A stretch of 64,000 nt of DNA from Blattamonas nauphoetae (taxonomy: Eukaryota; Preaxostyla; Oxymonadida). The DNA lies in the NCBI GenBank assembly GCA_033064195.1, contig JARBJD010000004.1, forward strand, positions 434,001 to 498,000, written 5' to 3'. Position numbers and translations under genes: made by a program. Numbering within the stretch: position 1 is the first letter of the stretch; each line of letters begins with the position of its first letter. This document shows positions 1 to 11,700 of this stretch, piece after piece. The notes below the pieces were generated by a model. It was given only the letters and a program-made list of their open reading frames with translations, made no database searches and was not told the origin of the DNA.

Positions 1-1773
1 ACTTGTGACTGTTGTAAGTTTGTGAAAACGATGTCCGATTCTTGCCTCACATCCTTCAAAACAGCATTCGAGCAAAGTGAACGAGCTCTTCAGCCCACCA
101 CCTCTTCCATTTGAAGGAATGTCTTTGAAAGTGCAGAGGAAGAAGGACAGCGATGTTTCTTCAGGCTCCTTCTGCTGAATGTGGTGTTGGTAGGAGTGTG
201 CTGGCTCTGTCCGCTTGGATCGAGTGAAGGACGTGTTTTGGCAGACGAGATTTCCTCCTCGGTTGATGTCCATTATTGCAGTGCCGGAAAGAGAATCGGC
301 ACATATGTCGAGTGACGACGACAAAAGGCGTTGGGAGAGACGCTGTGGCGACGATTGGGGTGATGTCTTTCATCCAAATATGGATGAATCGGAGAGTCTG
401 CGTAGCTTTGATCGGATGGCCGAGTGCAGCTGACAAGTGGAAGGAGAGTGGGGCTCGACGGCGATTGGTGCGAGCATTCCACGAACACCATCGAGTGGTC
501 TGCATCGCCCATTCCACCCGACACCCAGAATGGAGATGTGAGACCGTTTAAGAGGATGGTGCATGAGTGGACACGCACATACGACGAGACGAGAGAGGCT
601 AGCCCGATGACAGTTGAGTGATGCTCGACAGCTTGCTCCCTCCACTCCGTCGATTCTTTGTCTCCGTCACCGTCGTTTCCTCCTGGATGAGGTTCGCTTC
701 TGTGAACATCATCACGGCTGTGTCGGCGTCTCAATAGCTATCTCTGACTGTAAAATGATGCAGAGTGGTCGAGGAAGGAGGAGAATGCTTCATCGAGCGG
801 ATCAAAGAAAGGAGGTCGAGATTAGGATCTCTTCGTCCAAACAGGAGAGGATATCGGGAATATATCCGACTTGGTAGCCGCAATAAAGTTAGCTTGAAGT
901 GATTTTTGGGGCATTTGGTGAGGAAGACGGCGATTCTAGCGATCGACAGGAGAGTGTTGGAGGATGAGAAGAGGAAGTCCCAGGACGATCTTTCAACTTC
1001 AATACAATCAGTACCTTCGATAGCATTGGAAAAGAAGAACAAAGATGATCGTAAAGTTTGACAATTCTGCTGAAGTCGCGAATTGAGGTCGTTCGGATTT
1101 GGAGGAGCTAAATCTGCAATATTAGACGAGAGAATTATCTGATCATAAACAAATGTTGACAATGATACAAAGAAGCTGACAATTTCTTGTTTTTATGGAT
1201 GATTTCTTCCTTGATCAATGTCGAGGAACGATGAGAGGTTGGTGATGATTGAGGAGCCAATGCACATCTTGCGAGGTACACAATGATCTCGAATGGGATA
1301 AAATGGATATTCTTGTGATGAGACTCTTGTTGATAAGGATTGCTGTTGCATAGACGGCTGAGGATTCTTGTTCCAAAACAGGAGAACCGGAAATAGGTGA
1401 TAATTGAACGGTGATACAATTGTAAATAGAACAAGAAGAGAAAATGAAAAATGAAAGAGAGGAAAAGCAGACTATTGAAAGTGAGAACGACCTAAACGAG
1501 GCAATAAAGTGGCGAATCGCCACTACAGAGAGTGGATGGGTAGGAAGATGAATACGTGGAAGAAACAAGTAAATCCATCTCTTCACGCTCCCAGTTCATT
1601 TTACACGCGCCACAAAGAGATTCGAGAAAAATGAACTAATGAGTTGGATTTCTGATGGGTAACAGTCAGACTACTCGTTCTCGCTTTCGGCTGACCATTT
1701 AGTCTGCCTCTCCCAATGATGACCTGAACTTAATTAAACAATACATTTTTCAATTTTTGAACTCTATTTTCGA
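1..1773. other. No confident gene; possibly decayed coding DNA
   Basis: I see no frame here that I would call a gene. Both strands carry short open stretches. The longest are on the minus strand: 273-734, 731-1162 and 1215-1586. The 731-1162 frame has a helical, leucine-rich composition loosely like the armadillo-type proteins further along, so this may be a worn-out copy of such a gene. It has no conserved motif, no clear start and no consistent intron pattern. The last 150 bases before 1774 are AT-rich and could hold the 5' leader of the next gene. Confidence 0.35.
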
Positions 1774-4700
1774 ATGTCGCCCGCAAAATGGAACACCCTG
1801 ATCTCAACCGACACATTCCAGAATGTTGTGTTGGATGTGAATTCGTTCTCGACCATTCCCGAACCAGCCCGAATCACCACTTTGACACTGAGTGGATATG
1901 ATGAACTGGACAAGACTGCATTTTTCTCAGTGGAAGGACGAGTGTTCACCGCAAACGAGAAATACACAATCGAAGTCCTCACATCATCGTCAGCCGCATC
2001 CTCTTTCAGTTTCACAGCCAGCTCAACAACTCGTGGAGAAGGATCAGCGATTCTGTTCTCTGATGATCCATCGAAAGTGGAGCTGAAATACAACACCGCG
2101 TACACCATTTCGACTGTGGAAGACAAGAATGGGGATGAACTGATCCTCCACTCGACCTTCACTTTCTCGACGATTGAAGAACCTGGTCGAGTGATGAAAA
2201 TTGGTGATGTTGTTGCTGTGGACGATTCGAACACGACGACGGTTGCACTTGTTGGACATAACATGCAAATTGGGACATTTTCTCTGGAATTGGTGAATGT
2301 GGTGGACGAGACAGAGAAGCCAGTGATCACAGCGAGTTTCGAGTCAGACACCACTGGACAGGCCTCTGCCTCGCTGCATCCCACGGCGGAACTGAAATAT
2401 GGGGAGACATACAGATTGGTGAAGATGACGACGACGATGGAGAACGCTCGTCCAGTTCATGTTGAGCCATCTCTCTCGTTCATCGTGACGGATGAGCCGT
2501 CTCGGTTGACTGAAGTTGGGACAGTTGTTGCTGAAGACTCGGACAGACGAGCAAAGATTGCGCTGACAGGAATCAAAATGACAAATGGACCGTTCATACT
2601 GACGTTGAACAATTCGAAGACGTTGACAGCGACATTCGAAGCGGATGGAGAGAGTGGGACAGTGTCAGGGATTCTGTTCTCGCAAGACGACTCGAAAGTC
2701 GAGCTGGAATACGACACGGAATACACAGTGACTGGACTGACAGATAAAGACAACAAACCGACATTCTTCCACTCTTCTCTCTCGTTCCGCACTCCAATCG
2801 AACCGACACGGCTTGTGAAGTTGAACATGGCTAAATATGATGACGACGAGACGACAGTCTTTGTTGAGCTGATTGCCCAGAAGTTGGGAACAACTGGAAG
2901 CTATTCTGTGGAACTTGCGTTGGATGGTGATGTGAAACACACGATTGACTTCTCGTTCACATCAGACTTGAAATGGATTGGATCCGCGATTCTCTATCCT
3001 TCGTCATCGTGCGAACTGGAGTATGGAAAGACATACGATGTGAGTAACTTCACTCAGACTCTGAACTCGCTCACTTCCTCCCACTTCTTCGAACCCAACA
3101 CACTCGAAATCGAAGCTGAGCCATCTCGCATTGAATCGATTGTTTCAGCAACTCTTAACAAAGACAGATCGGTGATGACAACCAAGTTCGAAGGACGAGC
3201 TTTCAAATCAGAATTGGGTCCAGTTTTTCTTGTGAAGGATGCGAACACTTTTGAATCCATTGGAAATGTCCGATTCGTTGACTCAACTCATTGCGAAGCC
3301 GACTTCGTCGTTGGCAGCTCAGAACCAGGTCTTGTTTACGACCAACACTACACTCTGGCACGCAAAGATGGTGAAAGTTCGTTTTTCGTGAATTCGGACG
3401 TGTTTGTTCGTGTTCCTGCACCTCCAAGAATCACAGATCTGGAGTTCTCTTTCTCAAACTCTCTCCACACAGGATGTTTTGTGAAGCTGACTGGGATGGA
3501 TCTCATTGTTGGGAACTCGCTGAATGTCACTCTGACTAGCTCGCTCTTCTTCATCGCAACAATCACCTCTGAAACCTTAGCTCGATCATCAGAACTGCTC
3601 ATCGGATGGCCAACAACGCTCAGACACAACACAAACTATCAAATTACCTCGATTGAAGCGGTGAACGAGGATGATGGAGAGACTCTCTTCCATTATGCGA
3701 TCTCTGACTCGACTGCCTCTCTTCCTGACGATGTTGTGATTTTCGTGGATTGTGGGTCGACATCAGATTCGACGTTGTTTTGTGGAGATCGAACACGACC
3801 GTGCTCTACGATTGAGGATGGATGGAAGATTGTGGAAGGCCTTGGAATCTCGACGTTGTCGATCTTGATCATTGAAAACACGACGCAGAAAGAACAAGTG
3901 AAGATCATGTCTGATCATAACGTTTTGATTCAATCAGGACCTTCGACGAGACCCGAACTGTTTGTGTCTCCATCATCAGCATCATCGGAATTGGACGGAG
4001 AAGGAATGATTGATGTTTGGGGAGGTCGGCTTCGGGTTCATGATGTTGATGTCGATCTCTCTGACTCTCCTTCGCTGATCTTCATTCGAATGGTTGGAGG
4101 ACATCTGACCATTAAGTCAAGCTCGTTCTCAACCTCGTCGCAACTCTCGCATTCGGAGGATTCCCTCTGTTCGTGGAGAGGAGGAGCGATTGTTCTTGAT
4201 CGTTCCACAACAACCATCACATCTACCCTACTGAATGGTCTGTCACATGGAGCGATCGACATGGAAGGAGGGAGCTTGAAGATCGAGACCAGTTCTTTCC
4301 ACGACAATAATCCACACTCTTCTTCGTTTCCTTCTCTCCGCCGAAACATTCGCTGCTCGGAAGGAGGAGAGATTGAGATTGAGAGTCTGAGTGGAGGAGA
4401 TGGAATGGAAACCCCATCAGCGTGGATCTCAACGAGTGATTGTTCACTCAAAGCGAAAGAAACGATTTCTCGCTCGCCATTCTTCGTCCCAACACTCTCT
4501 TCGTCGTCGACGAGCAAGCTGAACGAGCCACAAAAAACACTCAGCCTGATCATCAAAGGAACCACACTGATACCTTGCTCGCTGTTTCTGGAGGTGTTTG
4601 AGAAACAGAAAGATGGAAAAGATGGACAGAACGTTCAGATTGCACTCTCACCTCCCGTCTGCACCATGTTCACCGAAACCGAACTCCGCCTGTATCTCAA

Positions 4701-5922
4701 CCTCTCGTCACTTTCAACGCTAAACACGTCTTTGGAATGGCGAGGTCGCCTCGTGTTCGGAGCTGGTCAGACGACCACCTCGTCCTTTGTTGTCAAAACA
4801 GCCGAATCAGAATCATCAAAAATTGTTGTGGACTGGAAGGGGAGCGACAATCGAGAAGAATGTGGAACAGACATCACACCGTGTCGAACGATTGCAGCTG
4901 GATGGGAAGGAGGGGTGATGAAGAGGGAAGACGTCCTCACCGAGATCTGCCTGACTGTGAGCACACAAGCGTCGTTTGGTGGGATTGTGTGGGTTGGGAA
5001 TGGAGCGATGAAGCTGACATCGAAAACAGACAGAACAAGCCGAATTGTCGTTGAGGGAACACTGCGAAGAGAAGAAGGGAAAGCTGGAAATGGAGTTGTG
5101 AATGTGGACTCTGGACGAGTGACATTCGCATCGCTCACACTCTCACTGCCGTCATCGTCCGAGCTGGATGGAGTCGGAAAGCTGAGTGTGGTTTGGGGGA
5201 GAGGAGAGATTGTAGTGGAGTCAGTGCAACTCGAACACAAAACAGGAATGGTTGGGATGGGTTTGATCTGCCTCGTGGAAGGATGGCTGTCTCTGTCTGC
5301 AGTGGAATCGAAGTGGATGGAGATGGGGGAAGGGACTGTGCTGTTGGAAGGGCAGAGCGGGAACAAAGAGATTGTGATGAAACTGTCCGAATGCACATTC
5401 GCCAACACTCTCCTCCACAGCACTCCCTTCCTGTCGTTCTCGTCGTCGTCTCCCTCGTCCTCGCTCTCCATCTCACACTCCTCCTTCATCAACATGAAGT
5501 CCACGCTGTCCCCCTCGTCCTCCCTCCATCCACTCCTCTCTGTCCGCACCGCTCAACCCGAAATGGCCTTCGAATCGTGCTCGTTCGAGAATTGTGGAGT
5601 GTTCTCGTCTGCTGGCGAATCTGCAGGCTCGACACTCCAGATTCTCCGCTCGTCTTCGTCTCTCTCGTCGTGCCTCTTCGTCGGCTGGTTCCCTGCCGAG
5701 ACGAGTGCTGACAGTGTGCGCATTGTCGTGTCTTCCGCTATGACTCGCGTGAAGCTGGATGGCACTCGTTTTGAGCACACGCAGCGTTCTTCCGCATTGT
5801 CGCCGAAGAGAGCAGGCGTGCTTGTGGAATACCCACACTCTCTTCCCGTCGTGACCAGGTCGAAGGCAGTCTTCTCATCTTGCTCGGTCTGTCTTCGCAA
5901 GATCTCTCCCAACAGAAATTGA
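1774..5922 (+). CDS. Ig-like repeat / pectin-lyase-fold surface protein, anchor-less
   Basis: A single 1,382-residue frame. Residues about 25 to 640 form roughly six repeats of about 100 residues. Each opens with a P-x-R motif (EPAR, EPGR, EPSR, EPTR, EPSR, PPR) followed by alternating beta-strand-like segments, which suggests Ig-like sandwiches. From about residue 650 the protein changes to the right-handed beta-helix (pectin-lyase-like) style: VDCGS, a cysteine pair CGDRTRPCSTI, then many short S/T-rich strands. A second CGTDITPCRTI cysteine motif lies near residue 1035. Related proteins end with a TM helix and kinase-like tail, as at 40460-49015. This one stops at NRN with neither, and no signal peptide precedes the first repeat. 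It may be truncated at both ends or lack an unseen upstream exon. It is convergent with the kinase gene. The family call is from style, not a search. Confidence 0.8.
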   Translation: MSPAKWNTLISTDTFQNVVLDVNSFSTIPEPARITTLTLSGYDELDKTAFFSVEGRVFTANEKYTIEVLTSSSAASSFSFTASSTTRGEGSAILFSDDPSKVELKYNTAYTISTVEDKNGDELILHSTFTFSTIEEPGRVMKIGDVVAVDDSNTTTVALVGHNMQIGTFSLELVNVVDETEKPVITASFESDTTGQASASLHPTAELKYGETYRLVKMTTTMENARPVHVEPSLSFIVTDEPSRLTEVGTVVAEDSDRRAKIALTGIKMTNGPFILTLNNSKTLTATFEADGESGTVSGILFSQDDSKVELEYDTEYTVTGLTDKDNKPTFFHSSLSFRTPIEPTRLVKLNMAKYDDDETTVFVELIAQKLGTTGSYSVELALDGDVKHTIDFSFTSDLKWIGSAILYPSSSCELEYGKTYDVSNFTQTLNSLTSSHFFEPNTLEIEAEPSRIESIVSATLNKDRSVMTTKFEGRAFKSELGPVFLVKDANTFESIGNVRFVDSTHCEADFVVGSSEPGLVYDQHYTLARKDGESSFFVNSDVFVRVPAPPRITDLEFSFSNSLHTGCFVKLTGMDLIVGNSLNVTLTSSLFFIATITSETLARSSELLIGWPTTLRHNTNYQITSIEAVNEDDGETLFHYAISDSTASLPDDVVIFVDCGSTSDSTLFCGDRTRPCSTIEDGWKIVEGLGISTLSILIIENTTQKEQVKIMSDHNVLIQSGPSTRPELFVSPSSASSELDGEGMIDVWGGRLRVHDVDVDLSDSPSLIFIRMVGGHLTIKSSSFSTSSQLSHSEDSLCSWRGGAIVLDRSTTTITSTLLNGLSHGAIDMEGGSLKIETSSFHDNNPHSSSFPSLRRNIRCSEGGEIEIESLSGGDGMETPSAWISTSDCSLKAKETISRSPFFVPTLSSSSTSKLNEPQKTLSLIIKGTTLIPCSLFLEVFEKQKDGKDGQNVQIALSPPVCTMFTETELRLYLNLSSLSTLNTSLEWRGRLVFGAGQTTTSSFVVKTAESESSKIVVDWKGSDNREECGTDITPCRTIAAGWEGGVMKREDVLTEICLTVSTQASFGGIVWVGNGAMKLTSKTDRTSRIVVEGTLRREEGKAGNGVVNVDSGRVTFASLTLSLPSSSELDGVGKLSVVWGRGEIVVESVQLEHKTGMVGMGLICLVEGWLSLSAVESKWMEMGEGTVLLEGQSGNKEIVMKLSECTFANTLLHSTPFLSFSSSSPSSSLSISHSSFINMKSTLSPSSSLHPLLSVRTAQPEMAFESCSFENCGVFSSAGESAGSTLQILRSSSSLSSCLFVGWFPAETSADSVRIVVSSAMTRVKLDGTRFEHTQRSSALSPKRAGVLVEYPHSLPVVTRSKAVFSSCSVCLRKISPNRN

Positions 5923-6132
5923 CATCACTGAAATCAGCTTTACACTATCCTCTTTTGATGCATCCCGACAGAAACATTGTCAACACATCCATTTCATGCG
6001 TTCATTCTTTTATCCTCTCGAGTCATGTTACCTTCCGAACATCTTCAGCAGCTCTGCATCCCAGTCTTTTTGTTTTTGTTTATTCTTCATCCTGAATGGA
6101 CCAATTCACAATTGAAGAAATGGTCACCATTG

Positions 6133-8513
6133 TTAAAAGCACATCGCCATCTCTTCATTCGCATCCACCACCGCCAACGATAGCGGGGAACACTGGTCCT
6201 TCTTCATCACACAAGTGAACGACATCCCCACAATCCCTTCCGATATCGGCTCCGCGAGCAGGAACGAGCTCCACGTGGGCGTCACTTCTCCATCCTTTTC
6301 CATCCGGGCCACACCAGTCCAAGCAATTCGATTCTCATCCACTCGGAAGTGCGACGCATCCGTGAAGAGCAGCGACGGCATCTCTGTCTGCACCGTCAGA
6401 ACACTGCTTCGCATCCCATTCATGTACATGTCCTCACTGTCCCCCAGGTCTTCCCCATTCCATTTCACCTCATTCACTCGTCGCAGTCGCGTCGCCCGCT
6501 TCAGACAGCACATCCCTTCATTCAGAAACGAAATTCCCTCCTTCTTCATCGAAAACTGAAAACAACAAAAATGACAACAACCAACAACACACCCCAAATC
6601 GGATCGACGGAGGCAGACCAGACATAAACGTGAGCGCCACGTTTCCATTGATCATGAACACAGCTGTGCGCGGCCTCGCGTCCATGTCCACCTCCAGCAC
6701 CACGCGGTCTCCTTCCCTCACTCGACCACAGTTCGGAATCTTCTCCCCATTTTGCTTCGTCGATGGAACTGCAATGCACAGTGTTCCCGTTCCTGCAGAG
6801 AGCGCAATCGAATCTGATCAGTCGAAGATGCGAGAATCAAAGCAGGAGGACATACTGGGAATCTCAACTCCAAGTCGATCATCACTTCGAGGCCTTCGCG
6901 AAAGAGCATCCACCAGTCCGAACATCAGCCCATCTTTCAACCCTGAACACATCTGAAAAAGTCACACAAACTGTCGCTTTTCGGGATCCCCAGAATTTTG
7001 ATCCCAAAACACGCCACTCCTTCCGAGATCGGCTCTTCGAAAAGCGTCGTCCTCCATTCTTGGTCTTTGTCAAACCCACCTGGAGTGTTGATGTCCCCAC
7101 CCACACTCAAAGCAGGCCTCTCCTTTTCATCAAACTGGAGAACAGCCATGTGCGGTTTCTTTGAGAGAACATTGTCTTCCGCCTTCATCGACAGTGCCGA
7201 CGCTTGAGACGCGAGGAGATCCTCACGCCGTTCAAGTTCCTGCTTCTTCTTCAATTCCTCATTTCGACAACGAGTTCGTGCAAGTGACATCTGAAGCGAT
7301 CGAAGACGCGATTCCAGTTCTTGAGTCTCCAACAACAGCTTCTCCCTTTCCATCGACAGTTCCATCGTTCGCTCGTCCATTTTCGCTTCATTCAACGATT
7401 CCTTCATCTCCCTCACTCCCGTCGCAAGCTGAATCGACTTCATTTGAGACAGATCCGTTCCGGCTCCAAGCATTCCCTCCAAAAGACCTCCGTCAAAGAG
7501 AGCTGTCGTCGTTGCTCGAAGCGACACATTCTGAACAATCCGTGCAATTCAAGAACAAACCAAAACGGGTGCGTGAAGAAAGACGAGAACAGACCGGTTC
7601 CAACATCTTCACAAGAACATTTCGGATCGACGAAGGAATCGTCAATGCGATTTTGCTTTCGTCGAACGTGTGCAGCGCCACACTCATCTGGAAGAGATGC
7701 ATTCCGTCGAACAGTGATTTCCCTGTCACCATCCGATACGCCAGAACTCCAAGCGACCACACATCACTCGCTGGCGTCGTCGTCCCCTTCCTGTCCATCA
7801 CTCGCTCCGGCGAGTTGTATTCGAATGTCCCCACTTCTCCAATCGTCGACGTCATCTGCTCATCCAGAGGTGCAGAACCACCAAGATCACCTGAACCAAC
7901 AAAAATCACACATTAGACCAATCAAATCAAGAAAATCAAAATGATCAAAATAAGCAAGAGAATCAAAATAATCAAACAAACACAGAAATGCCCGATTGTT
8001 CACCCGAAGAAGAACATTCTCCGGCTTCAGATCCCCATGAGCTGTCGATCCCGAAGCGTGAGTGTGCATCCACAAAAGGCCTTCGCAAATGTCCATCAGA
8101 ATCATCACCGTCACCTGAAAACACATCCACAACAGGAAAACACCACGAAAAACCACAATTCATCCAAACATCAAACAATCACAAAACAAGAAGAGGCAAA
8201 CAGGAAGAGGAATCAATTCATTTCGTTCCTCACTTTCCAATATCAGATCTTTCAGACTCCGATGACCGAGCTCCATCACAATCGCCTGGTGTCCTCCCAT
8301 GTCAATCGACTCATGAAGACGCACAATCCGACCATGAGCAAAACGCGTCAGCATCTCAACTTCGCGAGATACTCGTTCCTTGTCCCCCTCTTTCAGCATC
8401 GGCAGCACCTTCACCGCATATTCGACCCCACTCCGCTCATGCGTCACTTTCAGAACTTGCCCAAACGCTCCTTCACTGATCCTTTTCGCGTTTGTGTCTG
8501 ACATGAAGAGCAA
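6133..8513 (-). CDS. Protein kinase with coiled coil and SPRY-like C-terminal domain (7 exons)
   Basis: Six introns on the minus strand give one 669-residue frame: 8115-8201, 7891-7981, 7531-7594, 6943-6971 (29 bp), 6793-6855 and 6556-6592. All are GT-AG with TTCAG or TGCAG acceptors. The kinase domain is complete: glycine loop ISEGAFGQV (residues 12-20), lysine in YAVKV (K35), catalytic loop HGDLKPEN (130-137, with G replacing the usual R of HRD), DLGG in place of DFG (150-153), SPERV for APE, DVWSLGVLAYRM and a subdomain XI arginine in EPNVSLRAT. A coiled coil of E/L/R-rich heptads follows. Then comes a SPRY-like region with EEPISEGV, DRVVLEVDMDARPRT and FMINGNVALTF. Most likely an active Ser/Thr kinase with a protein-binding tail. 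The start could be the second methionine at 8504. It is divergent from the TmcB-like gene, 238 bp away. Confidence 0.85.
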
Positions 8514-8751
8514 TGCGATATCACAAGAAAAAATCAGAGATCATTACACAGAGGACACACATCCAGGAGGAGTGACATCGTCGAGTTTTGACGTCATTCT
8601 TGATGATCTAGTATTTTTTCCGCCCTTACGTTGTACAGATTGATCGAAGTCGCCCATTATTTGAACGATCTTCAACACAAATCTTTCATTGGGGCTTTGA
8701 TGGTCTGTTCATCCGAAACTCGATTCCATTCTGACTCACCCTTGTCGTAAA

Positions 8752-11700
8752 ATGAACAATCTCACTTCTTCATTGATCATCCCACACTTTTCTTCGAAGT
8801 CAACTCTCGTTCCTCACTTCATGTCCGATGATCTTGCGTCCCAAGCCAAGTCAATATCGGCTCTCTCGAGCATAACAATGATGGGAGCCAACACTTTTAG
8901 TGTTATCGACTCGACGTCTGCCATTCTTCTTTCGCACGTCTTTCTCAGCTTCTTTACTTCGTGGTCATTGGTTACGAAGGTGTGAAAGACACCAACTCTC
9001 ATTTTTCTCAGAATCTGCGGAATGTGAAGGCCCTACGTTTCTTTGGGTTCATTGTCCAAATCATCCATTTTATTGGAATCGCAACTCAGTTCGACAACTG
9101 GCCTCTCCCTCAACCATTCAACGGATATTTCCACAATTTCTTTCGGTCTGTTTTCAATGCGGTTTTTTTTATCTAACTTCTGTCTTTTTTCTTGACTTCA
9201 ACGTCTCACGTCATCCCCCATCTAAAATTTCAATTTCTACCCCACAGATACCTTAGCTTAGCCATCACATGGCGAGACGATATTGTTGCGTTGATTTTTA
9301 ACATCCTTTTTGGCATAATTATCCTCTCTTGTTTCGCTCTGAACGCAACATTCACCCTTCTCGTTAACAATGACTCAACAGTCCCACCGCAGCTTCTAGC
9401 AATGGCATCACCTCTATATGAGTTAGCCTTCAATATATTCTACTTTCCAATGATAAACACCTTTATTTCGTCGTGGCACTGTTTCACCGGCTCGACCTTC
9501 GCCTCATTCACCTCCAATTATCAATGCACAGGAGGCCTTTTCGTAGCCAATCTCGTACTCAACTGCCTCTTTTTGGTAGTCTTCTTATTTTTTGCGGTCC
9601 AGTTCCACATATTCATCTACAATCCCAGCATCCGATCTGATGACATCTTCTCGTCTGTATCGGGCATGCATCGAAGCGGAGTTTTGTTCATTCTCTCTGT
9701 CTATATGATCATGCAAACTCTTTTCATCAACTACCCTATCCCGTTACTTGGGGTTGGAGTTGCACTCTTCCTCGCTCTTTCAGCTTTATATGCATTCGGT
9801 CAACCTTACTACTCCGCCACAGGCAATGCTTTATATGCTGGGGTCTTTATTTTCGTTATGATGATGATGTGCCTCTCGCTCCTCTCACATTTCATCACAC
9901 CCACAATCGCTGACAAACCATGGCTCGGAATCCTCATAATTGTTGCTTTTGGGCTCGTCGGACTTGGTCTTGCTGTAGCAGTGTTCATCGGAACCAAAAA
10001 ACTTGCGAGAAAACGATGGTTTGTGGACAAAGCAACAGTTCTTGAGCCTGTCCAGGAAAAACCGAATGATGTCAGAATCATCAGCATGCATTCCACTCCA
10101 AACATGACCACACCCCGCCTGAACCCAGTTGATACAGATGCTGTTGCCCAAGTCGTTTCACCGCCAGAAAACACCTTTGGAAGGGATACTAATTTCGTCA
10201 CACCAAAAGTCACGTCATTGAGCACTATGATCGCCGGAATGAAGTTTTTCACAGATCCATCGCTTCGGGATAGCACACAGTATGTTGCATATGCTTCCCA
10301 GATCTTACACAACAATGCTCATCGGATGCGAGATAATCCATCTTTTTGGACCTTCTCAGCCCTGTTCAACTGGCATATCCTGAATAGTCCGTCACAAGCC
10401 TCAGAATCTTTCCGTATGGCCAAGCAAAACGTCCCATCTTTCTCCGAACGCTTCTTACATTATTCTTTCATAAAAGACATTGAAAACGCACAAGCAGGTG
10501 ATAGTGGTCAGTCAGCATCAGCTATGTTCCGTGCAGGAATGGAAAAAGCCAAAAAACAACACGAAATCGCCAATATGTACCTAAAACAGGTCTGGACGTC
10601 ACTTACCAAAGACCACGTCGACGGGGTCAGAATCATGAACCTTTTAGTGCTTGTTGCGAACCATTCAGCCGCAGCCAAGAAACAATTCAACGCTCTGCTG
10701 AAAAGATACCCGGATAATGCAACGCTTCTTCGGGCTGTGGGCGCCCTGTTCAGAGATATTGATCGCGACGACGAAACGGCCCAACTTTTATTTAATCGAG
10801 CTAATCTGATGGAAGACACTTCCACACTCAGCACAGAAGATTATCAATCAATGACGTCGAAGCCAAGCATGACTTCGGCAGGGAGCAGCCAAATCCGAGG
10901 CAAAATTCAACGGAAAAGAAAAAAGGGAGGAAAGAAAAAGAAAAAGCGGACACAGGGACTCGATTTGTCCGATTTCGCAGCCATTCGGGAAACATCTCAT
11001 TTCCGCTCGTTCTGGCCTGTCCTGTTCCTCGTCGCTATCCCTGCCCTGCTCATCATGATTGCAGACTTCGTCTACACCATCATCACGTTCTCAAACACGG
11101 TTGCATCTGTCGAATGTATCATTGCGGGAACATTGATGGGGGCAGATTACACACAAGCCCTGTTTTTTGCGCAGTATCTCATCCTCAGACAGCATCCTGA
11201 CACTCCAACATTCACAAACCTTCAGATGATCGCAAACGAAACAAAAATCATCTCAGAATTGACTCAAAATTCAGCAAATATCGTCGAGGGAGTTAAAACA
11301 ACTCTGATCAACTGTCCGAACGCGGCTGAATTGAACCTTTTCTCGAAAGATTTGTTCCCGATCTTGTTTGGACACTCGGTGAGTGGAGCGATCACAAGCC
11401 ACGTTGTGAAGGAGGCATCGATTCTCACATCAGCCTTCACAATCAGCTCAGCTTGTTCCGAAGTTGGGATGGTCCCTGACACAACCGATCTTGTCTCACA
11501 GAACGCTCTCTCACTCCTTTCGATGAACATTCCTGTTTTGATGTCGGAGTTGTTGAAACAGTCCTGCATCCTGATGTCCGTCTCCCTCGACAGCAACATC
11601 CAAGTCCTCACGATCGTCGTCATCGCGTCATGCGTTGGAAGTATTCTCGCGTTCTTCACAGCTGTTTCAATCGCCTTTGTGTATCACGCAAGATTGTTCC

